Positions 31,528 through 44,714 of a stretch of DNA of 64,000 nt are shown here, piece after piece. The notes under the pieces are model-generated. The model worked only from the letters and a program-made list of their open reading frames with translations. It did no database searches and had not been told where the DNA came from. Within the stretch, counting starts at the first letter, position 1. Every line of letters begins with the position of its first letter. The stretch spans positions 1 through 64,000 of the forward strand of contig JAFREE010000067.1 in assembly GCA_019400425.1 (NCBI GenBank). The letters are read 5' to 3'. The DNA is from Hymenochaete sp. R1 (lineage: Eukaryota; Basidiomycota; Agaricomycetes; Hymenochaetales; Hymenochaetaceae). The position numbers and the translations under genes were made by a program.

Positions 31528-34500
31528 ATGGGTAAGTTTGACGAGCATGAAAGTTCAAGAGCGCTCAAATCGGTCTCAGAGGCGGAACAAACGCGTCTGG
31601 TTCCCTTTATCAGTTCGGTGATACGGCCGCTGACCAGCAAGAGAGCATTACCGGTAGACGATACAAGCGTTTTGCTGCGACTAGAGGAGTATGATCTACA
31701 TGGCAAAATTATGGAGCGAACGCAACATGCTATGAGCGTTGGGGGTTATTCAGATGTCTTCAAGGGATCTTGTCATCTTGGGCCTACTGAACGTGTCACA
31801 ATCGCCATAAAGCGCCTACGATTTCAAATTGACACAATGGATTGCAAGAATGTGAGTTTTCGTACCGTTTTCGAGTTCTGAGTCTACGTTGGAAACTAAT
31901 GGTTCGATTCACGCAGTTGTTTGAGAAAGAAATCTATATCTGGTCCAAGTTTAGCCATCGGAATGTTCTTCCGCTCTTGGGCTATGCCTTTGACGCAGAT
32001 ACGGGCTACCCAATGCTGATATCTGAGTGGATGGAATTTGGTACGGCCTGGAGCTACATTTTCGAACGCCCTAAACTACGGCTCGATGAAATTTTGAAGC
32101 TGGTGCGCCTAATAGAATACTGAAAGTTCATTTTTATAATTGACGACTTTTATTAACTCGCATAGATTTGCGACGTCGCTGCTGGACTTGATTACTTGCA
32201 TGCAGAAAACACAATCCACAGCGATATCAAATCAGTGAGAGCATTTTTTTCACGTAGCTATTCACATGAAGAACTTTCTTGTAGGATAACGTTGTTATTG
32301 ACCCCGAAAGAAGAGCAATGATTTGCGACTTCGGGACTGCACGCATACTTTTCCCAACCCAATCCTTGGCGAAAATCACGTCGTCGAAAAAAGGAACTGT
32401 AAACTTTTTCGCTCCCGAACTCCTGGATTGTGACGATCCAGCAACGCACTCGAAAGCGACCGACGTGTGGGCTTTCGGAATGACTCTCTATGTACAGTCC
32501 TTTCTTAAACCTGCCAGTGGTTCTAATTTGTTGTAGCTCATAAATCTATCAGGAAATGAGTACGAGACGGAGACCTTATCAAGACATGTCAGAAATGAAA
32601 GCATTTATGGCCATCTCAAAGGGAATACTACCGTCCTTTCCTATTGTTACGTCAGACAACGAGAGGCCTCTGCACCGAGAACTGCAAAACATTTGCCAGA
32701 GTTGCTGGAGAAAAAGTGCTGATCTTAGGCCGAATACAAAGGAACTCAATGCGCGTCTAGGTAGACTGCTTTCAGACTCACAAAACCTTCCGTCTGATGG
32801 ACAGTTGGTGACAATGAAATCCCAAATTTTGCCTGACGTCAGGCAATGGGAGAAGGCCAGAGACCGTGATAGTCTGCTCATCGAAGCGAACCAAGATGCG
32901 TTGTCACACCGTCTTCCCTTCGAAGAAATCAAGGAAAGCCTCAAGCGTATATACAGGTCAAAATGGTCGCAGGCTCAGGCTCAGGACTATGGTCACAATA
33001 CTAGTCGCAGCGCAGCAATAAAGGAGACTATCCCCGACACTCAGACGATCCTTGAAATACAGAACGACGAGGCCAGGACTCCTCAAGCTCAGTCAAATCC
33101 CGCCGCTACCCAGATGACGGGAGTGGGGGGTTCGACACATCGGCCCGCGGCGACGAAGTATACTATAGCTGGAGAGTCCGCGAATACGAGTACGCCGCGA
33201 CCAAAGAATGGAGCGTCAACTGTAAGTCAAAGAATGGCCGAGGTTGACGAGTTCAACTTGGAGGACGAAGAAACGCAGAGAGGCAGAGACTCAAACCATA
33301 CCTATAACAGGCCAACCAAATATACGACCGAAGAATCCGATCACCGCCCGCACCAGAGGGAGTGGTCGCCCGGGCAACAGGTTCTTGAAGAGGAACTACA
33401 TCGTCTAAGGATTAGGGAGCAGACACGATCCATCGCGCCGACGCACCAGAGCTGGGAGCTCCGCGAGGAGAGTGTGGCGGATCGCGATCGGTACGAGCCT
33501 CCGAGACCCGAGTCTGAGATTCCGGAAATCGAGAAAGAAGCTCTTGTCCCCACAAGTTCTCTGCTTCTTCCACCTATTCCAACCGAGAGTCAGCAGCCAG
33601 CTGCGGACATGCGTAGTGGTGCTGATTCGCAACCATGGCGTGCACCCGAGTCACACCACGAGCACCAGCCGGTGCTGCGTTGGCAGCGTATCTACCAACG
33701 GCTATTGAGCTGGGCGATTGAATGGCCCATAAGCGAGCTGGATCACGCGATGCAGAGCACACAGCGCGGCGTTCAGGTGGACAAGGTCGCGTTGAGTATC
33801 TGGGCAGCGCAGACATACAAACGATATGTGCGACATCGACTAGCGGAGGTCCCGCCGGGTTGCGTCGATAGGTTGTTCGTCCCACCGAATATGGCAGACG
33901 CGATCAATAATGCAGTTTTCCATGGCCGGCACGGGGATGCATGTATGATTCTCCTGAGCCTGTGGGCGCCGTTTGGGCTGGAAGGGGTGCCGAGGGTTAT
34001 TGTGGTTCTGTGCAAGCATCGGAGTGACTCGGATCATTGGCTTGCACATAAGTAAGTGGGAGAAAAAGTTGCCGTGCTTGTCTTGTTGAGACATGGGAAG
34101 GGTATATGGACTAACTTGGGCTCGCCTTGCAGGTTCTCTCTTTCAGAAGGGACGCTTACCACTTATGACACGTATCCTGAGAAATGCCCCCCAGATGGCC
34201 GCGTAAGTAGACCTCTCTCTTGGAGGGGGCAGGGCCTAACTTCTTTATATTATATTCAAATATCTAACTGACGTAATCGTACTTCTTTTCCTATTGCTTC
34301 TTCGATTGGATGGCCCCGTCCTTTCATCTCGTAGCCACTGGGTTGGTGGTTCGCATTCCGCATTGCCTGGCCAGGCGCAATGTACCCCAGCCCAGATCAC
34401 CTCCTGCAAAAAATGGTACGACTGCTTCGGCCAATGCAGCTCAGCTGCGACAATTCCGTCGCGGCGGGTGGTATCTGGCGGAACCTGCTCATGGGCTCGC

Positions 34501-34601
34501 GCGCGGAGAGGCCTGTCGACCTTGAGAGGTTGCGGAATGTAATCGGGACAGAAGTGAAGAATTTAAAACAAAGGGTGGAGGCAGGCAATCTAGTGTCTTA
34601 G
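31528..34601 (+). CDS. TKL-like protein kinase fused to a conserved C-terminal domain (873 aa)
   Basis: Seven exons: 31528-31851, 31917-32102, 32166-32234, 32285-32491, 32553-34051, 34133-34202, 34335-34601. The kinase domain spans about residues 65-350. It has a Gly-loop MSVGGYSDVFKG, AIKRL with the ATP Lys near 95, FEKEIYIWSKFSHRNVLPLL, catalytic loop HSDIKSDN (Ser replaces the Arg of HRD, Asp kept), CDFGTAR and FFAPEL. It therefore looks catalytically competent but non-RD. A charged, disordered linker (about 360-620) follows. The last 240 residues form a separate domain (VDRLFVPPNMADAINNAVFH, then KHRSDSDHWLAHKFSL, TTYDTYPE, LGWWFAFRIAWPGAMYPSP). The HW and YDT pattern resembles Ulp1-type cysteine proteases, but no clear catalytic Cys is present. 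A paralogous kinase without this tail is at 58756-60330. Confidence 0.85.
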
Positions 34602-35148
34602 TTATGGTGAGAAAGAATTGATAATGAGAAAAGATGGCTACTTAAGGTAAATTGTTTGTTTGAGTTCTTCCTTTTTTTTGGGACGGATTCGCGTTTGTAA
34701 CGTTCATTCTCTTTATCTTCGTCTTGGTCCTCTCTCGGCCTTTTCACCTTCTTTTTCAAGTCCTCTTCCCACCATTTTCTTGTCGCCGACATTTGACATT
34801 GATTTATCAAGCACCTCAACCGACCAACTGGTGCAACTCAGCGTGTGCGAACATATATTCAATACTGCATCGTAACCAATTGCAATCAAGTAGCGTTATC
34901 ATCCTTACCTTGGTTTACCCTGACTATGCACTCTTTTGTCTCTCGAATGCCTTCGAGATTCCTTCACTTTGTTCCATATTTATTTTGCAAATGTACTGCC
35001 GTGTGCATATCCTCACATTCTATAAACAACTGGACTTGCTCTTTAAGCCGAACGGATTGACATGATCTACTAAATGAGTGTGATACAAAAGTCATAAAAT
35101 TTGACTTCGAGTAAGTAGGCATGCGATAGATAAAACGTTCAATCGACC
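34602..35148. other. Convergent spacer, kinase 1 / acetyltransferase
   Basis: No gene. Pyrimidine-rich 3' flanking sequence of the two converging genes. Confidence 0.4.
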
Positions 35149-36104
35149 TCAACTTGAATACCGCTTCCACACCAGATACCGATGCCCCAGCCTCCCACCG
35201 CCCTTACTCTCCTGTACCTCAACACAATCCTCAACCAAATCAAGCTCAACAAACCCGTTCTTCTCAAATACCCGTCTGCTACCTACGTTATTTGCGAAGA
35301 CGGCAGCGTGGACGATGTGTGCGTTCATGTAAGGAATGGCCCAGGCGTGGAGAAGGGTGTGGAGGGCAAGGGACATGATGCCCTGTGAGTGGTGCGCTGG
35401 GGACAAGTAGTCTGGTACCATATTTGGCGTTTAGTTCAAGGTAAAAGATACGATCAGGGAAATATGAAAGAAAGAAAGAAAACATTTACTGAGAGAAAGT
35501 TTCACGCACCACCGATCTCCCAAATAATCCCCGGATCCCCTACCTCTCGGGCCTCATTGGCTTCCCTTGCCGCCGATTCAGCTCGCTCGGCACGAAGATA
35601 CTCAAACCGACAGCTTCGATGTATCCAGATATCACCAATGTACACATCCGTTCCGTCCGATTGTACTTCACGAATCGAGCGGACGGGGGAAGCGTTGAAG
35701 AAAGGCGGCTTGAGAGCAGAAGCTATGGTAGCGGATGGAGTGTTCCCAGATTGATTTCCCGCTATCTTTCCTCTGCCCTCTTCTCTCTCCACTCCGGATG
35801 AATCACTCCTATTCTTCATCTCCCACATTACCACCTCACACGCCTCTTTAACACCCCTAATCCACTCCAGAGCGTGTTCAAGTTTATATGGGTACGGCGG
35901 TCCGGTGAGCTGGCCATACACGCGCTCGTCGTTGAGGATCCCGACGATGGTGTCGGCATCAGCGATCCGGGGCGGGGTGATGATGATGTTTTGATGTGGA
36001 TGAGGGAGTTGGAGATAGAGCTCGCTTGTGGTTGGGTTGAGGCGGAGAGGAGGGTGGTGGTCTGGATTGGTAGAGACGGGGAAGGTGCCAGCAGAGATAG
36101 ACAT
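35149..36104 (-). CDS. GNAT N-acetyltransferase (285 aa)
   Basis: Acetyl-CoA dependent acetyltransferase of the RimJ/RimL-like GNAT type, substrate unknown. Two exons, 36104-35510 and 35411-35149, join at GGT G|AC to give IIWEIGDYLSPAHHSQGIMS, where the SQGIMS turn is part of the acetyl-CoA binding loop. The N-terminal part has ITPPRIADADTIVGILNDER, typical of strand 1 and helix 1. The end has NNVGSRRVFEKNGFVELDL, the classic GNAT motif B. An insertion of about 60 residues in the middle (Ser/Glu/Arg-rich) lengthens it compared with the usual 180-200 aa. Confidence 0.88.
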
Positions 36105-36344
36105 CTTGAGGCTCCGATGAAGCTTGGAGCTGAAGCCGTATTTATGGAAGTGGTGAACGTCCGAGGACCCTAATCGATGTTAGCCAGCGACTCACAAACT
36201 AAATAGCGTTCGCAAGCTTCTTGATCTCAGTTGTGACTCAGATGTGATCGTGTCCGACCAAAGAAATTCAAGTATACACACGGTCTATCACGCGCGAGTG
36301 ATCCGAAAGCTCAGTGAATATAAATTGCGACCTCATGGGAGGCA

Positions 36345-37720
36345 TTAATCCAATACAGCGTATTTTTTCAAGTGTTCAGGAATAGCGTTCTCTAATCCTT
36401 TCGACCTCAGCCATGCTTTGGAAAAAAGACGGGTCTGGTATCTATATGCACCATCGCATAATACCGTGACAATGGTCTTGCCTGATGAAAAAAGGAAGGT
36501 TAAATGTTATTTGCTATCCATATTGCATCATTTAAATGAATGTAACGAGCCTGGTCCTAACTTTTGTGCCATCTCGTACGCGGCGACGACGTTGAGAGCT
36601 GAGCTGGCACCGAGGTAGATGCCTTCCGTATCGAGCATCTCATATACCATGCTGATAGACTTCTCGTCAGCGATGTGGAGAGAGCTATCAACATCCTTGA
36701 TAAAAGTGCCTAGATTGTCGGTTATACGACCTTGACCGATGCCTATGGAGTGTAGAATGTTAAGTTCATTACATATTGCCACGGTTTTGGGAATGCAAAC
36801 CTTCCGTGATAGAACTACCAGTCCGTTCGACTAGTTTTCCGCCACTACTAACGTAGCTATGGAGGACGCTACCAGGCGGGTCCGCAATCCATATCTGCGT
36901 CTTACCTTCACTTTTCTCCTTCAAGAATTTGCCGACGCCCGCAAGCGTCCCACCCGTCCCTGTCGCGCAAGTGAAGCCATCAACTTTGCCTTCCGTCTGT
37001 TCCCATATCTCCGGTCCTGTGGTATGGTAATGCGCCTTTGCGTTTGCCGTGTTGTCAAACTGGTTCGTCCAAATGGCGTTGGGTAGTTCTTCAGCGAACC
37101 TCCGGGCTTGGTGATTATAATTATCGGGGTTCTCGAATGCAACTGCTGGAACTGGGTAGACCTCTGCGCCGAGCATTTTGAGGAGGTCAATCTTTTCCTG
37201 GCTCTGTCGAAAAACGGACATATAAGGAGGGAAATTTCGATTGCATGTATGCTTCGTACCTGAGTGTTGGGCATGAAGATGACACATCTGTATCCCCTTG
37301 ACCGACAGACATGGGCCAGGCCGATACCGGTATTCCCTGCAGTACCTTCAACGACAGTCCCTCCAGGCTTAATTCTATTCATAGCTTAGCATACTTCTTA
37401 GCAGAGCAAACGATTCGACGTACTGCCCGTTCTTCTCAGCCTCCTTTACCAGACCCAAGGCAGCTCTGTCTTTGACACTACCTCCAGGGTTTTGAAACTC
37501 GGCTTTCCCTAAGACACGGCACCCCGTTCTTTCTGACAATCCTTTAAGGTATATCTTTAGAATCTGTCAAAACTCAAAGATTAACTGAAAAGAGGACAGT
37601 GATACGAACAAGAGGAGTGTTCCCGATCGCTTCTGTGAAGCCATTGACTGCCCTGGATGTAAATGAGCGAGCAGATCTAGCAGAATATGCAGCCACCTGA
37701 GATCGTAAGAGGGAGTACAT
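36345..37720 (-). CDS. Cysteine synthase (O-acetylserine sulfhydrylase), mitochondrial type
   Basis: PLP enzyme making cysteine from O-acetylserine and sulfide, about 365 aa. The start at 37720 gives a presequence-like N terminus ([20 protein letters not shown]). Landmarks are [26 protein letters not shown] with the PLP Lys, [37 protein letters not shown], and [16 protein letters not shown] for phosphate binding. Reading straight through the penultimate exon gives a false end (SLHSFK, stop at 36528). A GC-AG intron (36550-36482) restores the canonical end [20 protein letters not shown], and the protein finishes at a TAA at 36347-36345. It is head to head with the ARF6-like gene. Confidence 0.92.
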
Positions 37721-38173
37721 GGTATGAAGAAGAGAAAAGAAAGCTTACTGAAAGGAAGTTAAGTGCCGGAAATCTGAAGACTGTGAATGCTCCGGGTGGG
37801 ACACGGACACGGAGGTGCTCATTGTTGCGCAACGCAACGCCATGTCCGGCTCTCGGTTCGGTTCGCTGGATCCCGGGCCGCGCACTTCGCTTACCTAATT
37901 TAATTTTAGCTGTTTGATCGACGTGATTTAAAGTTACGTAATAATAGTATGATACCCTTTTGAGGAAGGGGCTTGCTTGATTCGGTTGGTCCGACTTTGA
38001 GTTGGGAGGTCGGATCGACTGGCCACCGAACGAACGCCAGGAAGCCATCACTCACTCACAGCCCTTCTTCTTCTCCTTCTACCAACTGCCTGCCTGCTAG
38101 CCAGTGCATTCCCCCACCACCATCACCTGCCACTCTTTTGACCATCTTCATCCCCCCTTTTTCTTCTACAACC
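37721..38173. promoter_or_regulatory. Divergent promoter region, cysteine synthase / ARF6-like
   Basis: The 453 bp between the two start codons contain a CT-rich leader before the ARF start and, at about 37790-37860, a minus-strand stretch vaguely like a tRNA (box-A-like TGGCGTTGCGTTG, box-B-like GTGTCCGTGTCCC). The acceptor arms do not pair properly, so I do not call a tRNA. Confidence 0.35.
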
Positions 38174-39065
<892 letters not shown>

Positions 39066-39944
39066 TGATTCACACTTTATATACCCTCACGCTTTCCCCC
39101 TTCATTGTCATGACCCGGAAAAAAAGTATCAACGTTGCTTCGTTCCCGTTTCCCTCCTCTTTTTGTCGGTGAATCTGTATGTATTGCATCGCATCGTATC
39201 TCCAGGCTCCTTTCAGGTCTCCCCCGTCTCTGCGTCACAACCCTAATCATTCATGAACGTACATGTCTGTTAAATGAGGCCCCCGTGTTCCCACCCCCTT
39301 GCCGTCAATCGCCTTTTTTTTCAGCAGTCACAGCTTCATTTCCCTCTTCATTCGTTCTGTGACACGGACGGGCCGTCCATACCTCCAGCGTTTTTCTCCG
39401 TTACCCCGTCTCCTTTCAATTTCTTTTACTAAGTTTGCCTCGCCTCGCCTTCTCTTCCGTTACGTGCTTCCTCCCCCATCGCTTCCCTCTCTTGCGCTAC
39501 ATGCCCTTGATTGTCTTCTCTTTCGTGTTCCTTATCTCCGTCTTTTGTTTGATTCTCAGTGATTCCCTCTGTCATATATACAAGCGCCGTTAATGGAGGG
39601 TTTTTTGTGTATTGTTTCCTCTTGACGTCGAGCTCTGCGAATGGACTAATTCTTAATTAGTTTTCCGGGTGCGACCTTTTGAGCCTTTCCTCTTGGTGAT
39701 CTATGGACATCAATTTTCCGGCTTCAGCAGTGACCAGATGGTGAGAGAGTGCAACACGTAAGTCATCATAAACAAAAGTATGACTATTCGTTCCCAGAAA
39801 CATTGAATACATCGTGAAACATTCGTTATTTCGAAAGAAGAATATGGAAGATTATGTTCGTCGTCGAACAAACATTCATCAAACTCAGTTGATAAATAAA
39901 AATAGCAGAGCGCGAAAATAAAAGGTTCATATAGCACCATCCAA
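39066..39944. other. Convergent 3' region, ARF6-like / cupredoxin gene
   Basis: Strongly pyrimidine-rich on the plus strand up to about 39560. No gene seen. Probably a long 3' untranslated region. Confidence 0.4.
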
Positions 39945-41586
39945 TCAAACCTCATACCGAGGAAGACCAGGCGACTCCAATCCCAATCCCATTCCCGGCG
40001 CCGATGACGCGTTATAGCTTTTCGGATCAGGTAACTGCCTCACACCTCTCGCTCCAGTCCCATACAAACCTTTATCCTTCCCATGATGATCCAACCCACT
40101 CCCGTTATTCGGCACAGGCGTGGTGCCGTGAATCAGTGCCGCCACCTCTCTCGCTATCTCCTGGGCACTTGCGATGGGGACTGGTTCGACTTGACGTGCG
40201 TTTGCGCTTGACAAGGCTCTCTGTCCGAGTAGCTCGGGCTCGTTCTCGGTGTCGTTTGTTATGTGTAGGACATCCTGGGTATTGTTAGTATTGGATGGTC
40301 GTTGATTCGGACGTTGGTCATATTTTATAGAATGCTTCGTGAGAGTTTCTGCACGCTGCCTCTCATTGCCCTGAATTACAGGAGGAACGGTATGTGTAGT
40401 ATGCGCATCAGAATACCACGTATTCGTCTCACTCGTTGTCTGGGGTAGGCTACGCTGCCCACGTGAAGTATCAAAGTCCTGCTTTTCCGGTGTTGACCCG
40501 GGTGTGTCAGCCTCGTTGTACTGCCTTGCGACGACGTCCTGATCTCTTGTTCGTCGGCGGAACAGGAAAAGAAGCAGGACGGCGATGAGGGAGAGACCTA
40601 TCACGCTCCCCACCACACCGCCCACTATAGCCCCGATGGGACTCGATGCAGGGGACGAAGAGGCGGGCTCGATTTCGGTAGGAATGGCTGAAGGCGAAGA
40701 CAGGCTTGAGGCGGAAGGACCGCTGGATAGTGAGAAGATGGGAACTGATAAGGATGTTGTTGGGCTGGCGGTAGCCATTGCTCCGCTCCCGCTCAATATG
40801 ACGGTAGGTGTGGGCTTCAAGTATTCACGACAAGCGCAAGTTAGTACATACCTTCATTTGTGTTGTGGGTAAGACGAAGACTTGCTACGTACCATTGGTG
40901 TTCCAGTGACGAGCTTTGCTGAATACTGGAACTGCCCATATTGATCAGGTGAAGCGTTGATGGCGCTGCGCAAGTAATTTGTCCTGAACATTGTTGTACA
41001 TACATTATTTCTGAGAAAGCGGCTTACCCCACCATTCCCGAGGCACAGTGAGATGCGGGGATGGTCAGCTCGCAAAAGAACCAGATCGCTGACAAAAAGA
41101 ATGCATAGTTAGAGTTGGATCTTCCAGATTGCTGATAGTATAAAAGTGCTTACGCTCTGAGACATTGGTTACAATAAGGTTCCAAATGGGTGCTTGTATA
41201 GAGTTGTTCCCCATTGTCCCTTGGATCCCGCTACTGAATCCCCCTTCAAGAGGTGTGCAAGGGCTTCCAAACGCTGATTGTGTCACAGTGTGAGCTCTTG
41301 AGTACTTCAATGAGCAAATATTCTAAAGCAGTTTTGTAGGCAGTGCTTACACCCCGCCGAATACGAATTGAACCATGTCGCCCTCTCGAGCAGATATGAG
41401 GGGAGGGTCAAAGAAACTACCCTTGACTCCTACGGTGACCTGAGTCGAGTGTGATAAGATTCGGAAAGAATGGAATTGTGACGTTAGATGGGCACGCACC
41501 AATACAGTCGTCTGTGCCCGTGAAGAAAACGAAAGAAGGGCGAGTTGCACAATCGCCATCGCCAGCACCTTCATGCACATCTTCAT
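39945..41586 (-). CDS. Cupredoxin-domain single-pass membrane protein, Ser-rich
   Basis: Cell-surface copper-binding-type protein, about 460 aa, of the fungal extracellular serine-rich class. A signal peptide (VLAMAIVQLALLSFSSRAQ) is followed by one cupredoxin domain: VGVKGSFFDPPLISAREGDM, HTVTQSAFGSPC (first His), PIWFFCELTIPASHC (Cys and His ligands) and GMVGAINA. A Ser/Thr/Pro-rich stretch leads to a transmembrane helix (GAIVGGVVGSVIGLSLIAVL, LLFLF) stopped by RRRTRDQD. The cytoplasmic tail of about 200 residues is disordered and Gln/Asn-rich. The exons were inferred from GT-AG sites. The junction before HTVTQS is the least certain. Confidence 0.85.
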
Positions 41587-42314
41587 GCTTCGCTCGACGG
41601 ATACGACCCAGTAAATGAAACAAGGGATGCTCGAGAGAAGAATCAGGGTCCAATCATTCCGACAGCTCTAGCTTAGTGCATGAAATATAGAGTTATTCTC
41701 GTCCAATTCATCCACAAGAATAGGTACAGCTAATTTCGACCATCACCTTGAGGTTCAGCATGAGAACCAAAGATCCTTATACGACCATCCTGCGTCCAAT
41801 TTTCATGATCATACAACAGGATGCCGCACCGAGCAGCGATCGGGATCGAGAGTAGGAACATCGGAAGTCCATCTATGAGAATGTCGTGCCAGAGCGAGTA
41901 TAAAATCTAGGTGCGCATCAAAGGAAGATTGATCGGTGAGAGAGGAAGAGGAAGTGAGTACCCTTGAATGTAGTTGTGGTACACACAGGAGCTTCCATCG
42001 GCGTCTTGATGTAGGAGCGTAGCGGGATCCATCGAAGCATCTTCGGCCAGAGTGGCATAATGAAGAGATCAGTTGCAGAAGACCTGATGCCAATGGACGT
42101 GCATCTGGGGCTCCTAAGAAAAACTAAACGCCAGCCACTCGAAGCACAAGCATCACAGACGGCATGCCGATTGACAAGAATATGCGTTTTTAAAACCATT
42201 CGGGGTGTTAGAAAATGGAAGATGGTGGTGGTGAAAGAAAGAAGACCAAAATTTAGAGTCAGAATTGGCTAGAACTGCGGAAGCTCATTGTGGCTGTACA
42301 CTTCCAGATTCGCA
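41587..42314. other. Spacer upstream of the K+ channel gene
   Basis: Overlapping minus-strand open frames occur at 41809-42199 with possible splice sites, but I found no combination that gives a recognisable or consistently longer protein. Mostly the shared upstream region of the cupredoxin and channel genes. Confidence 0.35.
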
Positions 42315-44330
42315 ATGACGCGCCAAGTCTGGAAGTCAAGCATGCCGCAGTCAGCACACCTTGACGACTCAGCATCATCGAGCGCGCACCGTCGACGACT
42401 CGAAGCAACTTTGCGTGCAGCCATGTATCGCGCTGGACCTCCGCTACATGCCAACAATAATGGCGGGTCCAGCAGATCTGCTGTTGCCCAATCGAATGGC
42501 AACGCCCAACCCAATGCCAACGGCAACGACGCAGACCAAGCTCTCGAGATAGAGATGCAGTCTTTCGACCTCTTCAAACACGCTACCTCCACCTTTGACC
42601 CAGAACACGCCTTACTCATCGACCCTCGCAACATCAAACCTGTGTGGAAGAGGCAGCTGCACGAGCTTTTGGAGCACCCCAACTCGAGTTCGGGGGCGTT
42701 CGTATTGCATATTAGCATTACGTTTCTTATTTTCATCAGTGCAGTGATCACGGTGTGCGAGACTATGTGAGTGCTTGATTACTGAGAATGCAAAATTTGG
42801 GATTGAAGAATGACATGGATATGTGCGGATAGACCTGCGTTTCATTCGACGAGTCCATCCGTTTGGTTTGGGCTTGAAACGAGTCTGGTCGCCCTGTTTA
42901 CGATTGAATACGTCGCTCGAGCTCTTGCATGGAGTTCTGACCTGAGACTGTTCGCCGGTTGGGCTTTCTGTAAGCTTCCAGACCGATTTTCCCTCATCAT
43001 CAGTGTAACTTGATTTATCTATAAACAGCTTTTTTCGGAATTGTCGACCTCTTAGCTATTCTGCCATATTACATCGAGCTTCTGCTCGGAGTCGACACCT
43101 CCGTCATGTTCCGTTTCTCAATTCTGCGAACATTCCGTCTCCTCAGAGTGTTCCGAGCCTTCCGTTCCAACAATACGATTACCTTGTATGTGTCTCGTTC
43201 TTGACAAGTGACTCCTCAGCTAAGGGTGGAATTCAAGAACGATTGAAGTCATGATCCTCTCAGTCAAAAACTCGCAACATGCGTTGCTTGCGCTCGGTTT
43301 CTTTCTAATGATGTTCCTAGTCATCTTCAGCACTATAATGTGAGTTCTGAAATTATTTAACAACGGTGGACGATTTAGATAACCGTGCCAACCCATGTAG
43401 TTATTTTGCGGAGCGAGGTACCTGGGATCCGATTCTTGGTACGTTCATTGATGCGGAAGGAGAGCCAAGTCAATTTTCGGTATGTCGAAATGCATAATTC
43501 AAATACAATTGTCGTTGAAATGGTTTTTGTGCTCTAGTCTATCCCAGCTGCAGCGTGGTTCGTCTTTTATTTCTTTACTATCACTCACTCATGTTTCTAA
43601 AATTAAGGATTGCGCTTTAGGTTTGTTCTCGTTAGTACGTGCATCTTTATATGGTTTTGATTCTTTCATTTGACATTATCCGCCTTTAAAGCTATTACGA
43701 CTGTTGGTTACGGAGAGATTACTCCTCGTTCTTTCCTTGGAAGACTTTTGAGCGTACCGCTACTTGTTTGTGGTCTTTTACTCATTGCGTTGCCGAGTTT
43801 CGTACTTGGTCGTGAGTTTAGTGCCCTGTGGGATCGCATGGGACGTGAGCATGATGCTGTGAGTGTCTCTTCCTTTTCTGGTTGTATCACAGCTCATATT
43901 TATATTCGTTGGAATTAGATGTCACCGGAAAGGTCAAGAGAACGAAGACAAGGGGTTGATACAGTAAGAAGACGTACATCATTTCAAGTTGCATCTCTTG
44001 ATTTCTCCTCGAAACTAGCCTACCATAAATACCCTCGCTCGCCAAATGATCGATCTTCAAGGCTCAATGGATGCGCAAGGACAGTTGCTTCGTCGCCTCG
44101 TCGCCGTTCTCGACACTCGGCCGCATCCGTTAGGCAATTCCTCACCTTTACCAAGCACCGGGAGCATCACAAAGCACTTGTATCCAAACGGTGGAGGTGT
44201 TCTATGGGATGCGACATCTGAGTCCGGATCGAATGAAGTCGAAGAGGACGTGACTTCGCCCAATTCTCGAAGAAGGAAGAAGGGAAAAGAAAGGCTGGTA
44301 TCAGTGGATGGCGTAGCTTTGGAGTCGTAA
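42315..44330 (+). CDS. Voltage-gated potassium channel (494 aa)
   Basis: Kv-type channel subunit forming tetramers in a membrane. Ten exons with consistent phase: 42315-42766, 42833-42969, 43029-43185, 43238-43339, 43401-43479, 43538-43557, 43621-43634, 43692-43858, 43919-43963, 44019-44330. S1 is FVLHISITFLIFISAVITV. S4 has regularly spaced Arg (RFSILRTFRLLRVFRAFR). The pore helix and filter read AAAWFVLVTITTVGYGEITP, with the K+ signature TVGYG. S6 is LLSVPLLVCGLLLIALPSFV. The N terminus is Asn/Ala-rich, without a clear T1 domain. The C-terminal part of about 100 residues is charged, with a short possible coiled coil (SMDAQGQLLRRLVAVLD). Exon 7 is only 14 nt. Confidence 0.92.
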
Positions 44331-44714
44331 GGGGAAAAAAGGATATCCTGACATATTCTTAACATAAATTATTGTGAGTGTTTTTACCATTTACATTCTA
44401 ACATTAACATTGACTTTGATTAGCACCGGAACGGCAACATAGATAGAAAGCTGGACTAATTGTATACCTTAAACCTACTGTAAATGAATCTACTGCAGCC
44501 TTATATTTATGCCAGTCAAATGAACAGTAAATGATGAAAACAGCCTTGAGTCGTGCGCGAGGGAGCGTTGGGATGTCCACTGAACCCCAAAAGGGAAAGA
44601 GACGTGAATGTGAATGACGCTCGGCTGGAGTGAAGCGTGAACGACAACATCGCGCGCCAGCAACGAGAATCGAGCGGACGCATCTCCTCGCCCACTTTCT
44701 CCTCCTCCTCCACC
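44331..44714. other. Promoter and leader of SEY1
   Basis: No gene. The open frame extends upstream of the chosen ATG but has no earlier ATG. Confidence 0.4.

Noticed and set aside
36528..36782. Apparent end of cysteine synthase at SLHSFK
   Set aside because: The canonical family C terminus continues in the next exon after a GC-AG intron, so this stop is intronic.
37790..37860. tRNA-like stretch between cysteine synthase and ARF6-like, translating on the plus strand to GGTRTR
   Set aside because: Box-A-like and box-B-like strings are present, but the acceptor arms do not pair and no clean anticodon arm forms. At most it is a degenerate tRNA remnant.
41809..42199. Overlapping minus-strand frames upstream of the K+ channel, with possible splice sites
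   Set aside because: Three alternative frame combinations were tried. None gives a recognisable or consistently longer protein.
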